Of a stretch of 64,000 nt of DNA, positions 55,816 to 64,000 are shown piece after piece. Both the position numbers and the translations under genes were made by a program. This DNA comes from Novosphingobium sp. KA1 (GTDB taxonomy: Bacteria > Pseudomonadota > Alphaproteobacteria > Sphingomonadales > Sphingomonadaceae). The notes below the pieces were generated by a model. It worked only from the letters and a program-made list of their open reading frames with translations. It did no database searches and was not told the DNA's origin. Positions within the stretch are counted from its first letter, which is position 1. Each line of letters starts with the position of its first letter. Location: the NCBI RefSeq assembly GCF_017309955.1, contig NZ_CP021247.1:3249001-3313000 (forward strand), in the 5' to 3' direction.

Positions 55816-55860
55816 ACGCAAGAAAGCCGCCCGGATCCGCTCCGGGCGGCTTTCTTGCGT
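55816..55860. terminator. 20-bp perfect hairpin after the PilZ gene
   Basis: Arms 55816-55835 and 55841-55860 pair perfectly over 20 bp around TCCGC; the 3' side includes TTTCTTGCGT. Terminates the PilZ message. Confidence 0.88.
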
Positions 55861-55913
55861 GGCACCTTCACCGCACTGCAACATGAATTTTACGTCATGC
55901 TGCGATTACCTCT

Positions 55914-55928
55914 TGATACAGTATAACA
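55914..55928. promoter_or_regulatory. Possible Zur box before the TonB receptor gene
   Basis: TGATACAGTATAACA matches the Zur-type palindrome TGTTATANNATAACA at 11 of 13 defined positions; the right half-site is perfect. It lies 21 bp before the ATG and overlaps a TATAAC that could be a -10. Confidence 0.4.
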
Positions 55929-55948
55929 TCACCACTAGCCCAGGCGCC

Positions 55949-58060
55949 ATGAAGACGCCCCAAGCCCGAATCGCCCTGCTGGCCTCTGCCGGCGCCCTTG
56001 CCACCACTGCCCTGCTTGCCGCACCGGGAGCCGCATTTGCCGCTGACGCTGACGCTGCCGCGACTGCAGACAGCGCTCATCCGCAGGAAAACGGCCCGGA
56101 AATCATCGTCACCGGCCGCGTGATCTCCGGCAATGCCGATCCGATCAGCGCCCCCGTGGTGCTGACCGGCGAGGCACTGACCCGCGACATCAAGCCGCAG
56201 ATCGGCGAAATGCTGGCAAGCCTGCCCGGCGTCTCCAGCACCGGCTTCGCGCCGGGTGTCTCGCGCCCGGTCCTGCGCGGTTTTGACGGTCCGCGCGTGC
56301 AGGTGCTGCTTGACGGCATCGGCTCGCTCGATGCCTCCTCGGTGTCGGCCGACCACGCCGTCTCGCTCGACACGCTCAATGTCGAGCGTGTCGAAGTGCT
56401 CCACGGCCCCCGCGTCCTGCTTTACGCCAGCGATCCCTCGGGCGGCGCCGTCAACGCGGTAGACAAGCGCATCCCGCGCAGCGTGCCGGACAAGGCCTTC
56501 ACCGTCGACGCACTCGGTTCCTTCGGCACCGCCGCCGACATGGTGAACGGCGGCATTGCCACCAACGTGCGCCTTGCCAGCCGCCTCGTTGCCCACTTCG
56601 ACGCTTCCTACTACCACAGCGATGACCTCCACGTCGGCGGCCACGTGCTCTCGCCCGAACTGCGCGCCGAAACGCTGACCCAGGCGAGCGACCTTGCCGC
56701 CGCCGGCGACCTGACCGGCGCCGCCACGCTCACCGAACAGGCCAACGCCAAGGGCAAGATCGCCAACAGCGGCACCGAGGGCTGGAGCTACGGCGGCGGC
56801 CTCGCCTTCATCGACGACGGCGGCGACATCGGCGTCTCGGTGCAGCGTCTCGCCACCGACTACGGCATCCCGCCGCGTCCCTCGACCGATCCCGAGGCCA
56901 CCAGCATCTCGCTGCGCCAGACCCGCGTCGACCTGCGCGCCGGGCTCAACCTCACCGGCTTCCTCAAGCGCCTCGAAGTGCGCGGCGCCTATGGCGACTA
57001 CGAGCACGCCGAGATCGAGGACGGCGACATCGGCACCCAGTTCCACAACCAGGCCGTGGAAGTGCGCCTCCAGGCCGACCAGGCCAAGCGCGGCATCTGG
57101 AGCGGCTCGACCGGTGTCCAGTACTCGTCCTCGCGCCTCGACATCAGCGGCGACGAGGCCCTGCTGCCGGACAACAACACCAACCGCTTCGCGGTCTTCA
57201 CGCTGCAGCAGCTGGAAGTCGGCCGCTTCGACCTCGAAGGCGCGCTGCGCTACGAGAACACGCAGATCCGCACGATCCCGGCCACCGAGCACCGCGACTT
57301 CGACCAGTACGCCGCCGTTGCCGGTGTCGCCTGGCACGCCACCGACACGCTGACCTTCTCGGCCAACTTCTCGCACGGCGAACGCGCACCGTCGGCCGAG
57401 GAACTCTTCGTCGACGGCCTGCATGACGCCACCCAGTCCTACGAACGCGGCAACCCGAACTTCACGGTCGAGAAGAGCAACACCGTCGAGGCAGGACTGC
57501 GCTACAATGGCGGCGCCTTTGTCGGCTCGGTCACCCTGTTCGGCACCAACTTCGACAACTTCATCACCGCCGTTCCGACCGGCGAAGTGATCGAGGACTT
57601 CCCGGTCTACCAGTACCTCCAGGCCCCCGCCCGCTTCCGCGGCATCGAGGCTGAAGGCGCGCTGACCTTCGCACGCTGGGGCGACAACGCGCTCAAGGCC
57701 GACGGCGGGGTCGACTATACCCATGCCAAGCTGGTCAACATGGGCCCGGTACCCCGCATTCCCCCGCTGCGCACGCGCGGCGGCCTCGAATTCGATTCGC
57801 CGGCCGTCACCCTGCGCGGGGAAGTGGAATGGAACGCCAAGCAGGACCGCGTGACCGAGAACGAGAACCCGACCAGCGCCTTCACGCTCGTCAACCTCAG
57901 CGCCACCTGGCGCCCGATGGGCCAGGACGGCCCGCTCTCGCTGATCCTCGCCGCCGACAACCTGCTCGACGCAACGGGCCGCCTCGCCGCCTCGGAAACG
58001 CGCGACTTCGTGCCGATCGCCGGCCGTGACGTGCGCCTCACCGCGCGGTTTACTTATTGA
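55949..58060 (+). CDS. TonB-dependent receptor, ZnuD-like
   Basis: 703 residues. A signal peptide of about 35 residues ends in AAFAADA. A TonB box-like EIIVTGRV and plug domain follow (MLASLPGVSSTGFAPG, RPVLRGFDGPRVQVLLDG, VERVEVLHGPRVLLYASD), then the 22-strand barrel ending in RFTY. The plug runs GSLDASSVSADHAVSLDTLNVERVEVL..., the order seen in the zinc receptor ZnuD of Neisseria. The loop HFDASYYHSDDLHVGGH carries His and Asp. A possible Zur box upstream supports zinc uptake; the substrate is inferred. The start ATG at 55949 begins the signal peptide. Confidence 0.87.
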   Translation: MKTPQARIALLASAGALATTALLAAPGAAFAADADAAATADSAHPQENGPEIIVTGRVISGNADPISAPVVLTGEALTRDIKPQIGEMLASLPGVSSTGFAPGVSRPVLRGFDGPRVQVLLDGIGSLDASSVSADHAVSLDTLNVERVEVLHGPRVLLYASDPSGGAVNAVDKRIPRSVPDKAFTVDALGSFGTAADMVNGGIATNVRLASRLVAHFDASYYHSDDLHVGGHVLSPELRAETLTQASDLAAAGDLTGAATLTEQANAKGKIANSGTEGWSYGGGLAFIDDGGDIGVSVQRLATDYGIPPRPSTDPEATSISLRQTRVDLRAGLNLTGFLKRLEVRGAYGDYEHAEIEDGDIGTQFHNQAVEVRLQADQAKRGIWSGSTGVQYSSSRLDISGDEALLPDNNTNRFAVFTLQQLEVGRFDLEGALRYENTQIRTIPATEHRDFDQYAAVAGVAWHATDTLTFSANFSHGERAPSAEELFVDGLHDATQSYERGNPNFTVEKSNTVEAGLRYNGGAFVGSVTLFGTNFDNFITAVPTGEVIEDFPVYQYLQAPARFRGIEAEGALTFARWGDNALKADGGVDYTHAKLVNMGPVPRIPPLRTRGGLEFDSPAVTLRGEVEWNAKQDRVTENENPTSAFTLVNLSATWRPMGQDGPLSLILAADNLLDATGRLAASETRDFVPIAGRDVRLTARFTY

Positions 58061-58085
58061 TCCCAAACATAACCTATCGGCTCCC

Positions 58086-58126
58086 CATGGCAGCATGACT
58101 TGGCAAGCGCCGGTCATGCTGCCATG
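58086..58126 (+). promoter_or_regulatory. 14-bp hairpin covering the MFS start codon
   Basis: CATGGCAGCATGAC (58086-58099) pairs perfectly with 58113-58126 around a 13-base loop. The ATG of the next gene (58124-58126) is at the end of the 3' arm and no ribosome site is seen. No T-run follows, so it is not a clear terminator of the receptor gene. Confidence 0.55.
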
Positions 58127-59436
58127 CAGCCCGACGTGAATACGCCCCCTTCCCCTGCAGCCGCCCCAGCGCAGCCCCCATCCCCACCGACATCCCCGCT
58201 GCGCATCGCCGATTACCGCAAGTTCTGGCTTGCCCGGTTCTTCCAGGTACTGGCCTCGACCGGCATGGTCGTCATCATCGGCTACCAGCTCTATGACGTC
58301 GCCCGCAGCGACTATGGCATGTCGATCACCCAGGCCTCGTTCCAGCTTGGCCTGCTGGGCTTTGCACAGTTCCTGCCGATCTTCCTGCTGACCCCGATTT
58401 CCGGCGTCATCGCCGACCGGTTCGACCGGCGCCGGGTGGCCGGCCTTGCCATGGGCATCGACATCCTCGTCGCGCTCGGCCTCGGCATCACCACCACGCT
58501 CGACTGGCGCAGCCTGCCCGCACTCTACATCTTTGCCGCGGTTCACGGCGCCGTGCGCGTCTTTGTCGCCCCCTCGATGAGCGCAATCGCCCCCAACATC
58601 GTGCCAAGCAGCCTGATCCCCCGCGCGATCGGCTTCAACTCGATCGCCATGCAGGCAGGTACGATCGTCGGCCCTGCGGCCTTCGGTTTCCTCTTCGCCA
58701 GCCACCACGCCTCCCCCTACTGGGTCGCGGCCTCACTCATGGCGCTTGCCGCGCTCAATATCCTGGCAATCCGCAACATTCCGCCGGTGCCCGTGGATGC
58801 GCGCAAGGCGCACCCGCTGCGCCAGATCGTCGATGGCTTCCACTTCATCTGGAGCGAACGCTTCCTGCTCGGCTGCATCACGCTGGACCTCTTCGCAGTG
58901 CTGCTGGGCGGGGCCACCGCGCTGATGCCGGTGTTCGCGCGCGACATCCTGCATGTCGGCCCCGAGGGGCTCGGCCAGATGCGCGCGGCGACGGCCGCCG
59001 GCGCCGCCGTCGTCGCGCTCTGGCTCTCGTTCCGCCCGCTGGCGAGGAACGTCGGCGTCAAGATGCTCGTGTCGGTCGCCGCCTACGGCGCGATGACGCT
59101 GGGCTTTGGTCTGTCGCGCAGCTTTGCCGTCTCGCTGGGCTTCCTCGCGCTGATCGGCGCGGCGGACATGATCTCGGTGTTCATCCGCAGCTCGCTGGTC
59201 CAGCTGCGCACGCCTGATGACAAGCGCGGGCGCGTTTCCGCCATTTCCGGGCTCGCCATCTCCGCCTCGAACGAGCTTGGCGAGATGCAGTCGGGTGTCG
59301 CCGCCGCACTTCTGGGTGCAACCGGCGCAGTTGTCTTCGGCGGCACCGCTGCCATAGTCATTACCGCAATCTGGGCCTGGGGCTTCCCCGAGATCCGCCG
59401 GGCCCGAACCTTCGCACCACGTTGGGAGCAAGAGCA

Positions 59437-59440
<4 letters not shown>
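58124..59440 (+). CDS. MFS transporter, EntS-like (MFS_3) family
   Basis: 438 residues with a Pro/Ala-rich cytosolic start and about 12 membrane helices. MFS_3 marks: [38 protein letters not shown] and [17 protein letters not shown]. EntS-type members export siderophores or drugs. The start is taken as ATG at 58124; TTG at 58100 is possible and the region is folded. It is 63 bp from the TonB receptor and overlaps cysK by ATGA, so it may export a metallophore. That link is inference. Confidence 0.82.
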
Positions 59441-60350
<910 letters not shown>

Positions 60351-60354
<4 letters not shown>

Positions 60355-61058
60355 GCGGGATGGACGCTATCGCCTACAGCCACGCCGGTCAGCAGCTGAC
60401 CGGCTGGCTGGCCCGCCCCTCGGGCGAGGTCCGCGCTGCGGTCATCCTCTTCCCGACCATCGCCAACGTCAACGCGCCGATGGAACGCCGCGCGAAGATG
60501 CTGGCGGAGCTTGGTTACCTTACGCTCGTCGCCGACTTTTATGGTGAGCCCGTCGCCAGCTTCGAGGCCTCGTTCCCGCTGGCCGACACGCTGCGCGCCG
60601 ACAACGCCCATTACCGTGGCCGCATCGCCGCTGCCATCGCGGCACTGCGCGCGCTGCCCGAAGCGCAAGGCCTGCCGATGCTCGGCGTGGGCTACTGCAT
60701 GGGCGGTCAGGCGGTTCTCGAGGCCGCACGCGAGGGCCAGGACCTGCTGGCCGCGGTCAGCTTCCACGGCACGCTGGCAACGCGCAATCCCGCGGAACCG
60801 GGCACGATCCGCCCGCGCATCCTGATCTGCCACGGCGATGCCGATCCGCTGGTCCCGCGCGAACAGGTCATCGGCTTCTGGGAGGAAATGGACAAGGCCG
60901 GGGCCAACTGGCACTTCCACGCCTATTCCGGCGTGCGCCACGGCTTCACCGACCGCGGCAGCGACGAACGCGGCATGGCCGCCCTCGGTTACGACGCCAG
61001 TGCCGACCGTCAAAGTTGGGCCGCGATGCTTTCGCTGTTCGACGAAGTTCTGGACTGA
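60351..61058 (+). CDS. Dienelactone hydrolase family protein
   Basis: 235 residues. Alpha/beta hydrolase with Cys nucleophile C116 in GYCMGGQ, acid near D163 in CHGDADPLV and H197 in RHGFTD. The Cys-Asp-His triad is typical of dienelactone hydrolases, which open lactones in aromatic breakdown. Many members act on other esters. Last gene of the MFS-cysK-hydrolase unit; its link to cysteine synthesis is unclear. Confidence 0.9.
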
Positions 61059-61117
61059 ACGCCAGGATATAGGCCGTGGCTGCCCCTCGAGGCAGCCACG
61101 GTCCGTCTCATGGCCTG

Positions 61118-61375
61118 TCAGCAGCCGTTGGACTTGTTTCCGCCGACGGGGGGACGATGATCCCCGTCATTGCGGTGGTCGCCGCTGTTGCCCCACTTGT
61201 TGCCGTGCCGGCTGCCCTGCCAGCCTTTGCTCCTGCCGAAATCCCCGGTCAGCGCAGCCAGCTTGAGCTTCGACGCGCTCAGCGTCGATTGAGCGGCCTT
61301 CTCCCCCGCCATGGCGGCGGTTGGAGCGACTGCCAGCAGGCCCACGGCGGCGGCAGTAACGGTTAGACGTTGCAT
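61118..61375 (-). CDS. Small exported protein, Gly/Asn/His-rich C-terminus
   Basis: 85 residues. A signal peptide of about 21 residues ends near AAMA. The mature part is short, with a Lys/Ala region (LSASKLKLAAL) and a tail rich in Gly, Asn, Asp, His and Lys (GNKWGNSGDHRNDGDHRPPV) with a single Cys at the end. No family recognised. Start: the ATG at 61375 or the ATG directly before it at 61378, with AAGGAAGGG upstream. Confidence 0.65.
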   Translation of the reverse strand: MQRLTVTAAAVGLLAVAPTAAMAGEKAAQSTLSASKLKLAALTGDFGRSKGWQGSRHGNKWGNSGDHRNDGDHRPPVGGNKSNGC

Positions 61376-61378
61376 CAT

Positions 61379-61784
61379 GAGGTTTTCCCTTCCTTCTTTG
61401 CGCCCCGAACGACCTTTCCAGGCCGACGACCTCTCCTTCGCTGCCCCAAGTCGACCCGCGCCGGTTCCGGTCAGCAGGCACGAGTCTTCCCTCGGCCGGT
61501 GAAGGGGCAAGACACCGGCCACGGGACAGTCGAAAAACAGTTTTTGCAATTATCGCAGGGCAATAGGGATCGCGCGCCAATCACCACTGCCGACCGGGAG
61601 CCTTCCCTTTCGCAGTGCAGCATGCGAGCGCGTTGCGACGATACGTCCGTCGGATCGGGCCAATCGAAGGCCCTCTCAATTTCAGCCTAACATGCTGAAT
61701 TGAACAGATAAGCCTGAAACAGACTGTTCTATATGCATTTCTTGCGCGATGAACTTGCAGGCCCGGAGCGAGCCCGCAAATCCT
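61379..61784. other. Intergenic stretch between the small exported protein and hisI
   Basis: This stretch of about 400 bases holds no protein-like frame. It must contain the promoter of the small exported protein and the end of hisI. An AACAG-A-CTGTT palindrome occurs near 61720 followed by a TATAT; no regulator can be named for it. Confidence 0.5.
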
Positions 61785-62174
61785 TCAGCCCTCTACCGAT
61801 TCGAGTCCTTCGTCGGTGAGACGACGATAAAAGCAGCTGCGCGCTCCGGTATGGCAGGCAGGGCCTTCCGGCCGGACCCGCAGTTCGATCGCGTCCTGGT
61901 CGCAATCGACTCGGATCTCCTCGACCCGCAGCACATGGCCGGAAGTCTCGCCCTTCAGCCACAGCTTCCCGCGCGAGCGCGAATGGAAATGGGCAAGCCC
62001 GGTCTCACGCGTGCGCGCCAGAGCTTCTGCATCCATGAACGCCACCATCAGGATTTCCCGGGTCAGGGCGTCCACCGCGATGCCGATCACCAGCCCCTGC
62101 GCGTCGAACTTGGGAAGGAAAGCAGAACCTTGCTCGCGTTCGGCCTTGGAAATCTCGGAACCGGTATCGGACAT
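61785..62174 (-). CDS. hisI: Phosphoribosyl-AMP cyclohydrolase
   Basis: 129 residues. It opens the purine ring of phosphoribosyl-AMP in histidine synthesis. The metal sites are visible: DxDxD as D90, D92, D94 in VDCDQDAI, and zinc cysteines C91, C107 and C114 (CHTGARSC). The start is taken at ATG 62172-62174; a TTG at 62207 gives a longer version without support. No other his gene is in the window and no HisE domain is fused. Confidence 0.95.
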   Translation of the reverse strand: MSDTGSEISKAEREQGSAFLPKFDAQGLVIGIAVDALTREILMVAFMDAEALARTRETGLAHFHSRSRGKLWLKGETSGHVLRVEEIRVDCDQDAIELRVRPEGPACHTGARSCFYRRLTDEGLESVEG

Positions 62175-62275
62175 TTCAGATATATTCCCCAGATACGTCA
62201 CGGCCAAATGGTTGTTGCACGATAACCACAGCCGATCACCAAAATCCCCGTAACGTGCTCAAGCCCCTTTTCAAC

Positions 62276-62482
62276 CCCCGCGTTTGCTGGGAATGTCGCC
62301 TTGCAGCTGGGGGGCTGCTTCCGACCTTAGGTCGCTGACTGATAGATGTCTCACCGGCAGAAATGCCAAGGCAATATCAGGAAACAGGCACCACGGTTCA
62401 GGGAAGAATTGAGGGATCGGACCAGGCGGCCTGCAGGGGGGCCGCCGAACCGCTTAGCGGGGTCCACGAGTTTCGTCACGAG
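62276..62482 (+). ncRNA. Candidate structured noncoding RNA (6S-like closing stem)
   Basis: No protein-like frame lies here. A long-range stem pairs CCCCGC-GTTTG (62276-62286) with CGAAC (62446-62450) and GCGGGG (62457-62462), leaving a 6-base bulge, as in 6S RNA closing stems. Inside are GCAGC/GCTGC, GACC-TTA-GGTC, GGCA-GAAA-TGCC (a GNRA loop) and GGCGGCC/GGCCGCC hairpins. The span of about 190 bases and the strong plus-strand terminator after it fit a small RNA. Identity as 6S is only a suggestion. Confidence 0.45.
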
Positions 62483-62523
62483 AACGCCCGGAGCCAATTT
62501 GGCTCCGGGCGTTTTCGTCTTTA
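62483..62523 (+). terminator. Strong terminator after the RNA candidate, also facing comF
   Basis: A perfect 13-bp stem (62483-62495 with 62501-62513) has an AATTT loop. TTTCGTCTTT follows on the plus strand, which favours plus-strand termination; comF arrives from the other side. Confidence 0.88.
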
Positions 62524-62567
62524 CGCTGCCCCAATCGGACATTTCCTTTTCAAAGCCTGCCCTGAGG

Positions 62568-63299
62568 TCAAAGCGCCTCGTCCAGAACCCGGGCAAAACA
62601 ACCGATCACCACTTTGCGGGCGCCCGCGCGCTTGAGCGCCGCCACGCAGGCATCGCTGGTCGCACCGCTGGTCAGCACATCGTCGACCAGCACGATCCGC
62701 GCGCCTTTCACCAAAGGACGATGGCGCCGGGACACTGCGATCGCCCCCGACAGCACCCGCTGGCGCGCCCCGCGTCCCAGGCCGCCGAGCGAGGGCGTGG
62801 CCTTGCGGCGCTCCAGCACGGCGACGCCTAATCGCGCACCCCGCTGCCGGGCGAGGGCGCGGGCCAGCTCCGCCGCCTGATTGTAGCCGCGCCGCCAGAG
62901 CCGCCAGCGATGCAGCGGCACCGGAACCACCAGCCAGTCCGCGTCGACATCACTCATGCGGCCAGCGATCAGCCCGCCCATCATCTGCGAAAGCGCGATG
63001 CGGTTGCCGTGCTTGAGCGCCAGCACCAAGCGCCGCGAGGCATCGTTGTAGAGCGTGGCCGCAGCAATGCCGTCATGCCTGGGCGGATCGGCCATGCAAG
63101 GCGCGCACATCGCGCCTTGCGGTATGCTCTGCTTGAAGGGCCTGGCACACGTGCGGCAACCGGGATCGCCGGGTAGCACCAGTTGCTGCCAGCACGCCGG
63201 ACAGAGCCCGTTCTGGGCAACGATCGCGGTGCCGCACAGCGGGCAGCGCGGCGGGAATACAAGGTCCAACAGCGGCGCAAGCGCCTTGCCAATCTCCAT
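62568..63299 (-). CDS. comF: ComF family phosphoribosyltransferase
   Basis: 243 residues. Two zinc sites come from four CxxC pairs (C19/C22, C33/C36, C48/C51, C65/C68). The phosphoribosyltransferase core has RRGYNQAAELARALA and the PRPP loop VLVDDVLTSGAT near residue 210. ComF/GntX proteins are linked to DNA uptake; their reaction is unknown. The start ATG is at 63297-63299. It is divergent from the methyltransferase by about 110 bp. Confidence 0.9.
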   Translation of the reverse strand: MEIGKALAPLLDLVFPPRCPLCGTAIVAQNGLCPACWQQLVLPGDPGCRTCARPFKQSIPQGAMCAPCMADPPRHDGIAAATLYNDASRRLVLALKHGNRIALSQMMGGLIAGRMSDVDADWLVVPVPLHRWRLWRRGYNQAAELARALARQRGARLGVAVLERRKATPSLGGLGRGARQRVLSGAIAVSRRHRPLVKGARIVLVDDVLTSGATSDACVAALKRAGARKVVIGCFARVLDEAL

Positions 63300-63407
63300 C
63301 GCGCCGAGACTAGGCGGCCCGGGCGCCACGGCAAGCTACAAGCTGTTCATCCGCGAAGCCGCCTGCAAGGTTGCGCGAAGCCGCCGGACGCGGCAGGGAG
63401 CCAAGCG

Positions 63408-64000
63408 ATGGCCGAAAGCACTCCCCCCGCCCCGCCGCGTATCTTCGCCCCGTCCCGCCGCATCGCCGCCCGCCGCCGCGCCGAGGCGCTGCAACGCCTG
63501 CCCGACGCGCCGCACTACCTGCTCGACGACATGATCGAGGATGTCGAGGAACGCCTCTCGTTCCTGCGCTTCGAACCACGCCGCGCGCTGGTGATCGGCG
63601 ACTGGACCGGCTCTCTCGCCCGGAGCCTGCGACTGCGCGGCATCGAGGTGGTCGAGGCGGAACCCGCCTCCGGGTTCGACGAGGAGGCGCCCTACCCCTT
63701 CGACGGTTTCGATCTCATCGCCAGCCTCGGCACGCTGGATACCGTCAACGACCTGCCCGGCGCGCTGATCCACGCCCGCCGGGCGCTGGCCCCGGGCGGC
63801 ATGCTGATCGCCAGCTTCCTGTCCTCGGGAAGCCTGCCGCGCCTGCGCGAGATCATGCTGGCCGCCGACGCCGATCGCCCCGCCGCCCGCATCCATCCGA
63901 TGGTGGACGTGCGGGCGGGCGGGCAACTGCTCCAGCGCACGCTCTATGCCGACCCGGTGATCGACCAGCGCCCGCTCCAGGTCTCGTTCCGCAGCTTCGA
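63408..64000 (+). CDS. SAM-dependent methyltransferase, BioC/NDUFAF5-like (3' end outside window)
   Basis: The first 197 residues are visible. It opens like NDUFAF5-type proteins (RRIAARRRAEALQRLPDAPHYLLDDMIEDVEERL), then has a Rossmann methyltransferase core with ALVIGDWTGSLARSL in place of the usual GxGxG, FDLIASLGTLDTVNDLPGAL and LAPGGMLIASFL. NDUFAF5 hydroxylates a complex I subunit and BioC methylates malonyl-ACP; which applies is open. The start is ATG at 63408 with AGGGAG upstream. The altered SAM loop (GDWTG) is notable. Confidence 0.82.
   Translation, partial: MAESTPPAPPRIFAPSRRIAARRRAEALQRLPDAPHYLLDDMIEDVEERLSFLRFEPRRALVIGDWTGSLARSLRLRGIEVVEAEPASGFDEEAPYPFDGFDLIASLGTLDTVNDLPGALIHARRALAPGGMLIASFLSSGSLPRLREIMLAADADRPAARIHPMVDVRAGGQLLQRTLYADPVIDQRPLQVSFRSF

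Noticed and set aside
55895..58708. A 937-codon open frame on the minus strand
   Set aside because: It is antisense to the TonB receptor and the MFS gene. Its protein is rich in Gly, Val, Asp and Arg with no motif, as expected for the antisense of a high-GC gene.
62292..62345. SRP (4.5S) RNA core on the minus strand (GGTCGGAAGCAGCC)
   Set aside because: The conserved GGAAGGAAGCAGC arrangement is incomplete, the opposite arm is absent, and the terminator with the clear T-run serves the plus strand.

Overview
The window is a gene-dense, high-GC chromosomal segment of an alphaproteobacterium, most likely a sphingomonad close to Novosphingobium. The evidence is the archaeal-type ProRS, PhaR, glutathione synthetase, the gene order hemW-xerC and lppC/rsmI/yraN/gshB, alphaproteobacterial RpoH-type promoters (CTTG-N17-CCTATAT), and several families typical of sphingomonads (vgr-related HExxH protein, MHS transporters, TonB receptor). 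No rRNA, tRNA, CRISPR array, prophage or complete insertion sequence was seen. Almost everything is chromosomal core with a few accessory pieces.

Layout. 1-6.6 kb: an acetate-use locus, with the end of a hybrid sensor kinase, a LuxR-type response regulator, acetyl-CoA synthetase, a DcaP-like porin and an MHS-family permease. 6.7-11.5 kb: GNAT acetyltransferase, PilZ protein, part of the pyruvate dehydrogenase operon (E2, thioesterase, E3) and a universal stress protein. 11.5-16.9 kb: RNase R, TauE/SafE permease, M28 peptidase, DUF805 protein. 16.9-24.3 kb: a minus-strand series radA-cvpA-NifU-like-MHS transporter-alr, then phaR and proS. 24.4-33.4 kb: patatin-like protein and the heat-shock genes dnaK-dnaJ and hrcA-grpE, with a PCuAC copper chaperone and two small genes between them. 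33.5-37.0 kb: rph-rdgB-hemW-xerC. 37.0-44.4 kb: aqpZ, DedA, gshB, a tiny His-Pro protein, yraN-rsmI, divergent LppC-like lipoprotein, parE.

44.4-51.4 kb: an exported protein of unknown function, a nested inverted-repeat (MITE-like) element, a NYN/OST-HTH protein with a membrane glycosyltransferase, and a MoxR ATPase / GFA / VWA (CoxE) group with a TPR-Asp/Asn hydroxylase facing the other way. 51.6-55.8 kb: outer-membrane barrel, DUF1343 (NamZ-like) and DOMON-like pair, tyrS, second PilZ. 55.9-61.1 kb: ZnuD-like TonB receptor with a possible Zur box, followed by MFS-cysK-dienelactone hydrolase, the last three joined by ATGA overlaps. 61.1-64.0 kb: small exported protein, hisI, a probable structured noncoding RNA with a strong terminator, comF, and a methyltransferase cut by the window end.

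How genes work together. The first locus can be read as sense-import-activate acetate: sensor and regulator, outer-membrane porin, inner-membrane permease, Acs. The heat-shock genes carry two promoter-like sites of identical architecture (dnaK and hrcA). The dnaK-dnaJ gap holds a large hairpin that could set their ratio. phaR is preceded by a perfect 16-bp TGC palindrome that fits autoregulation. The signals that ordinary gene annotation would miss are the 269-bp nested inverted repeat at 45.2 kb, the structured RNA candidate at 62.3-62.5 kb, and hairpins that bury start codons of a PilZ gene (7.3 kb) and an MFS gene (58.1 kb).
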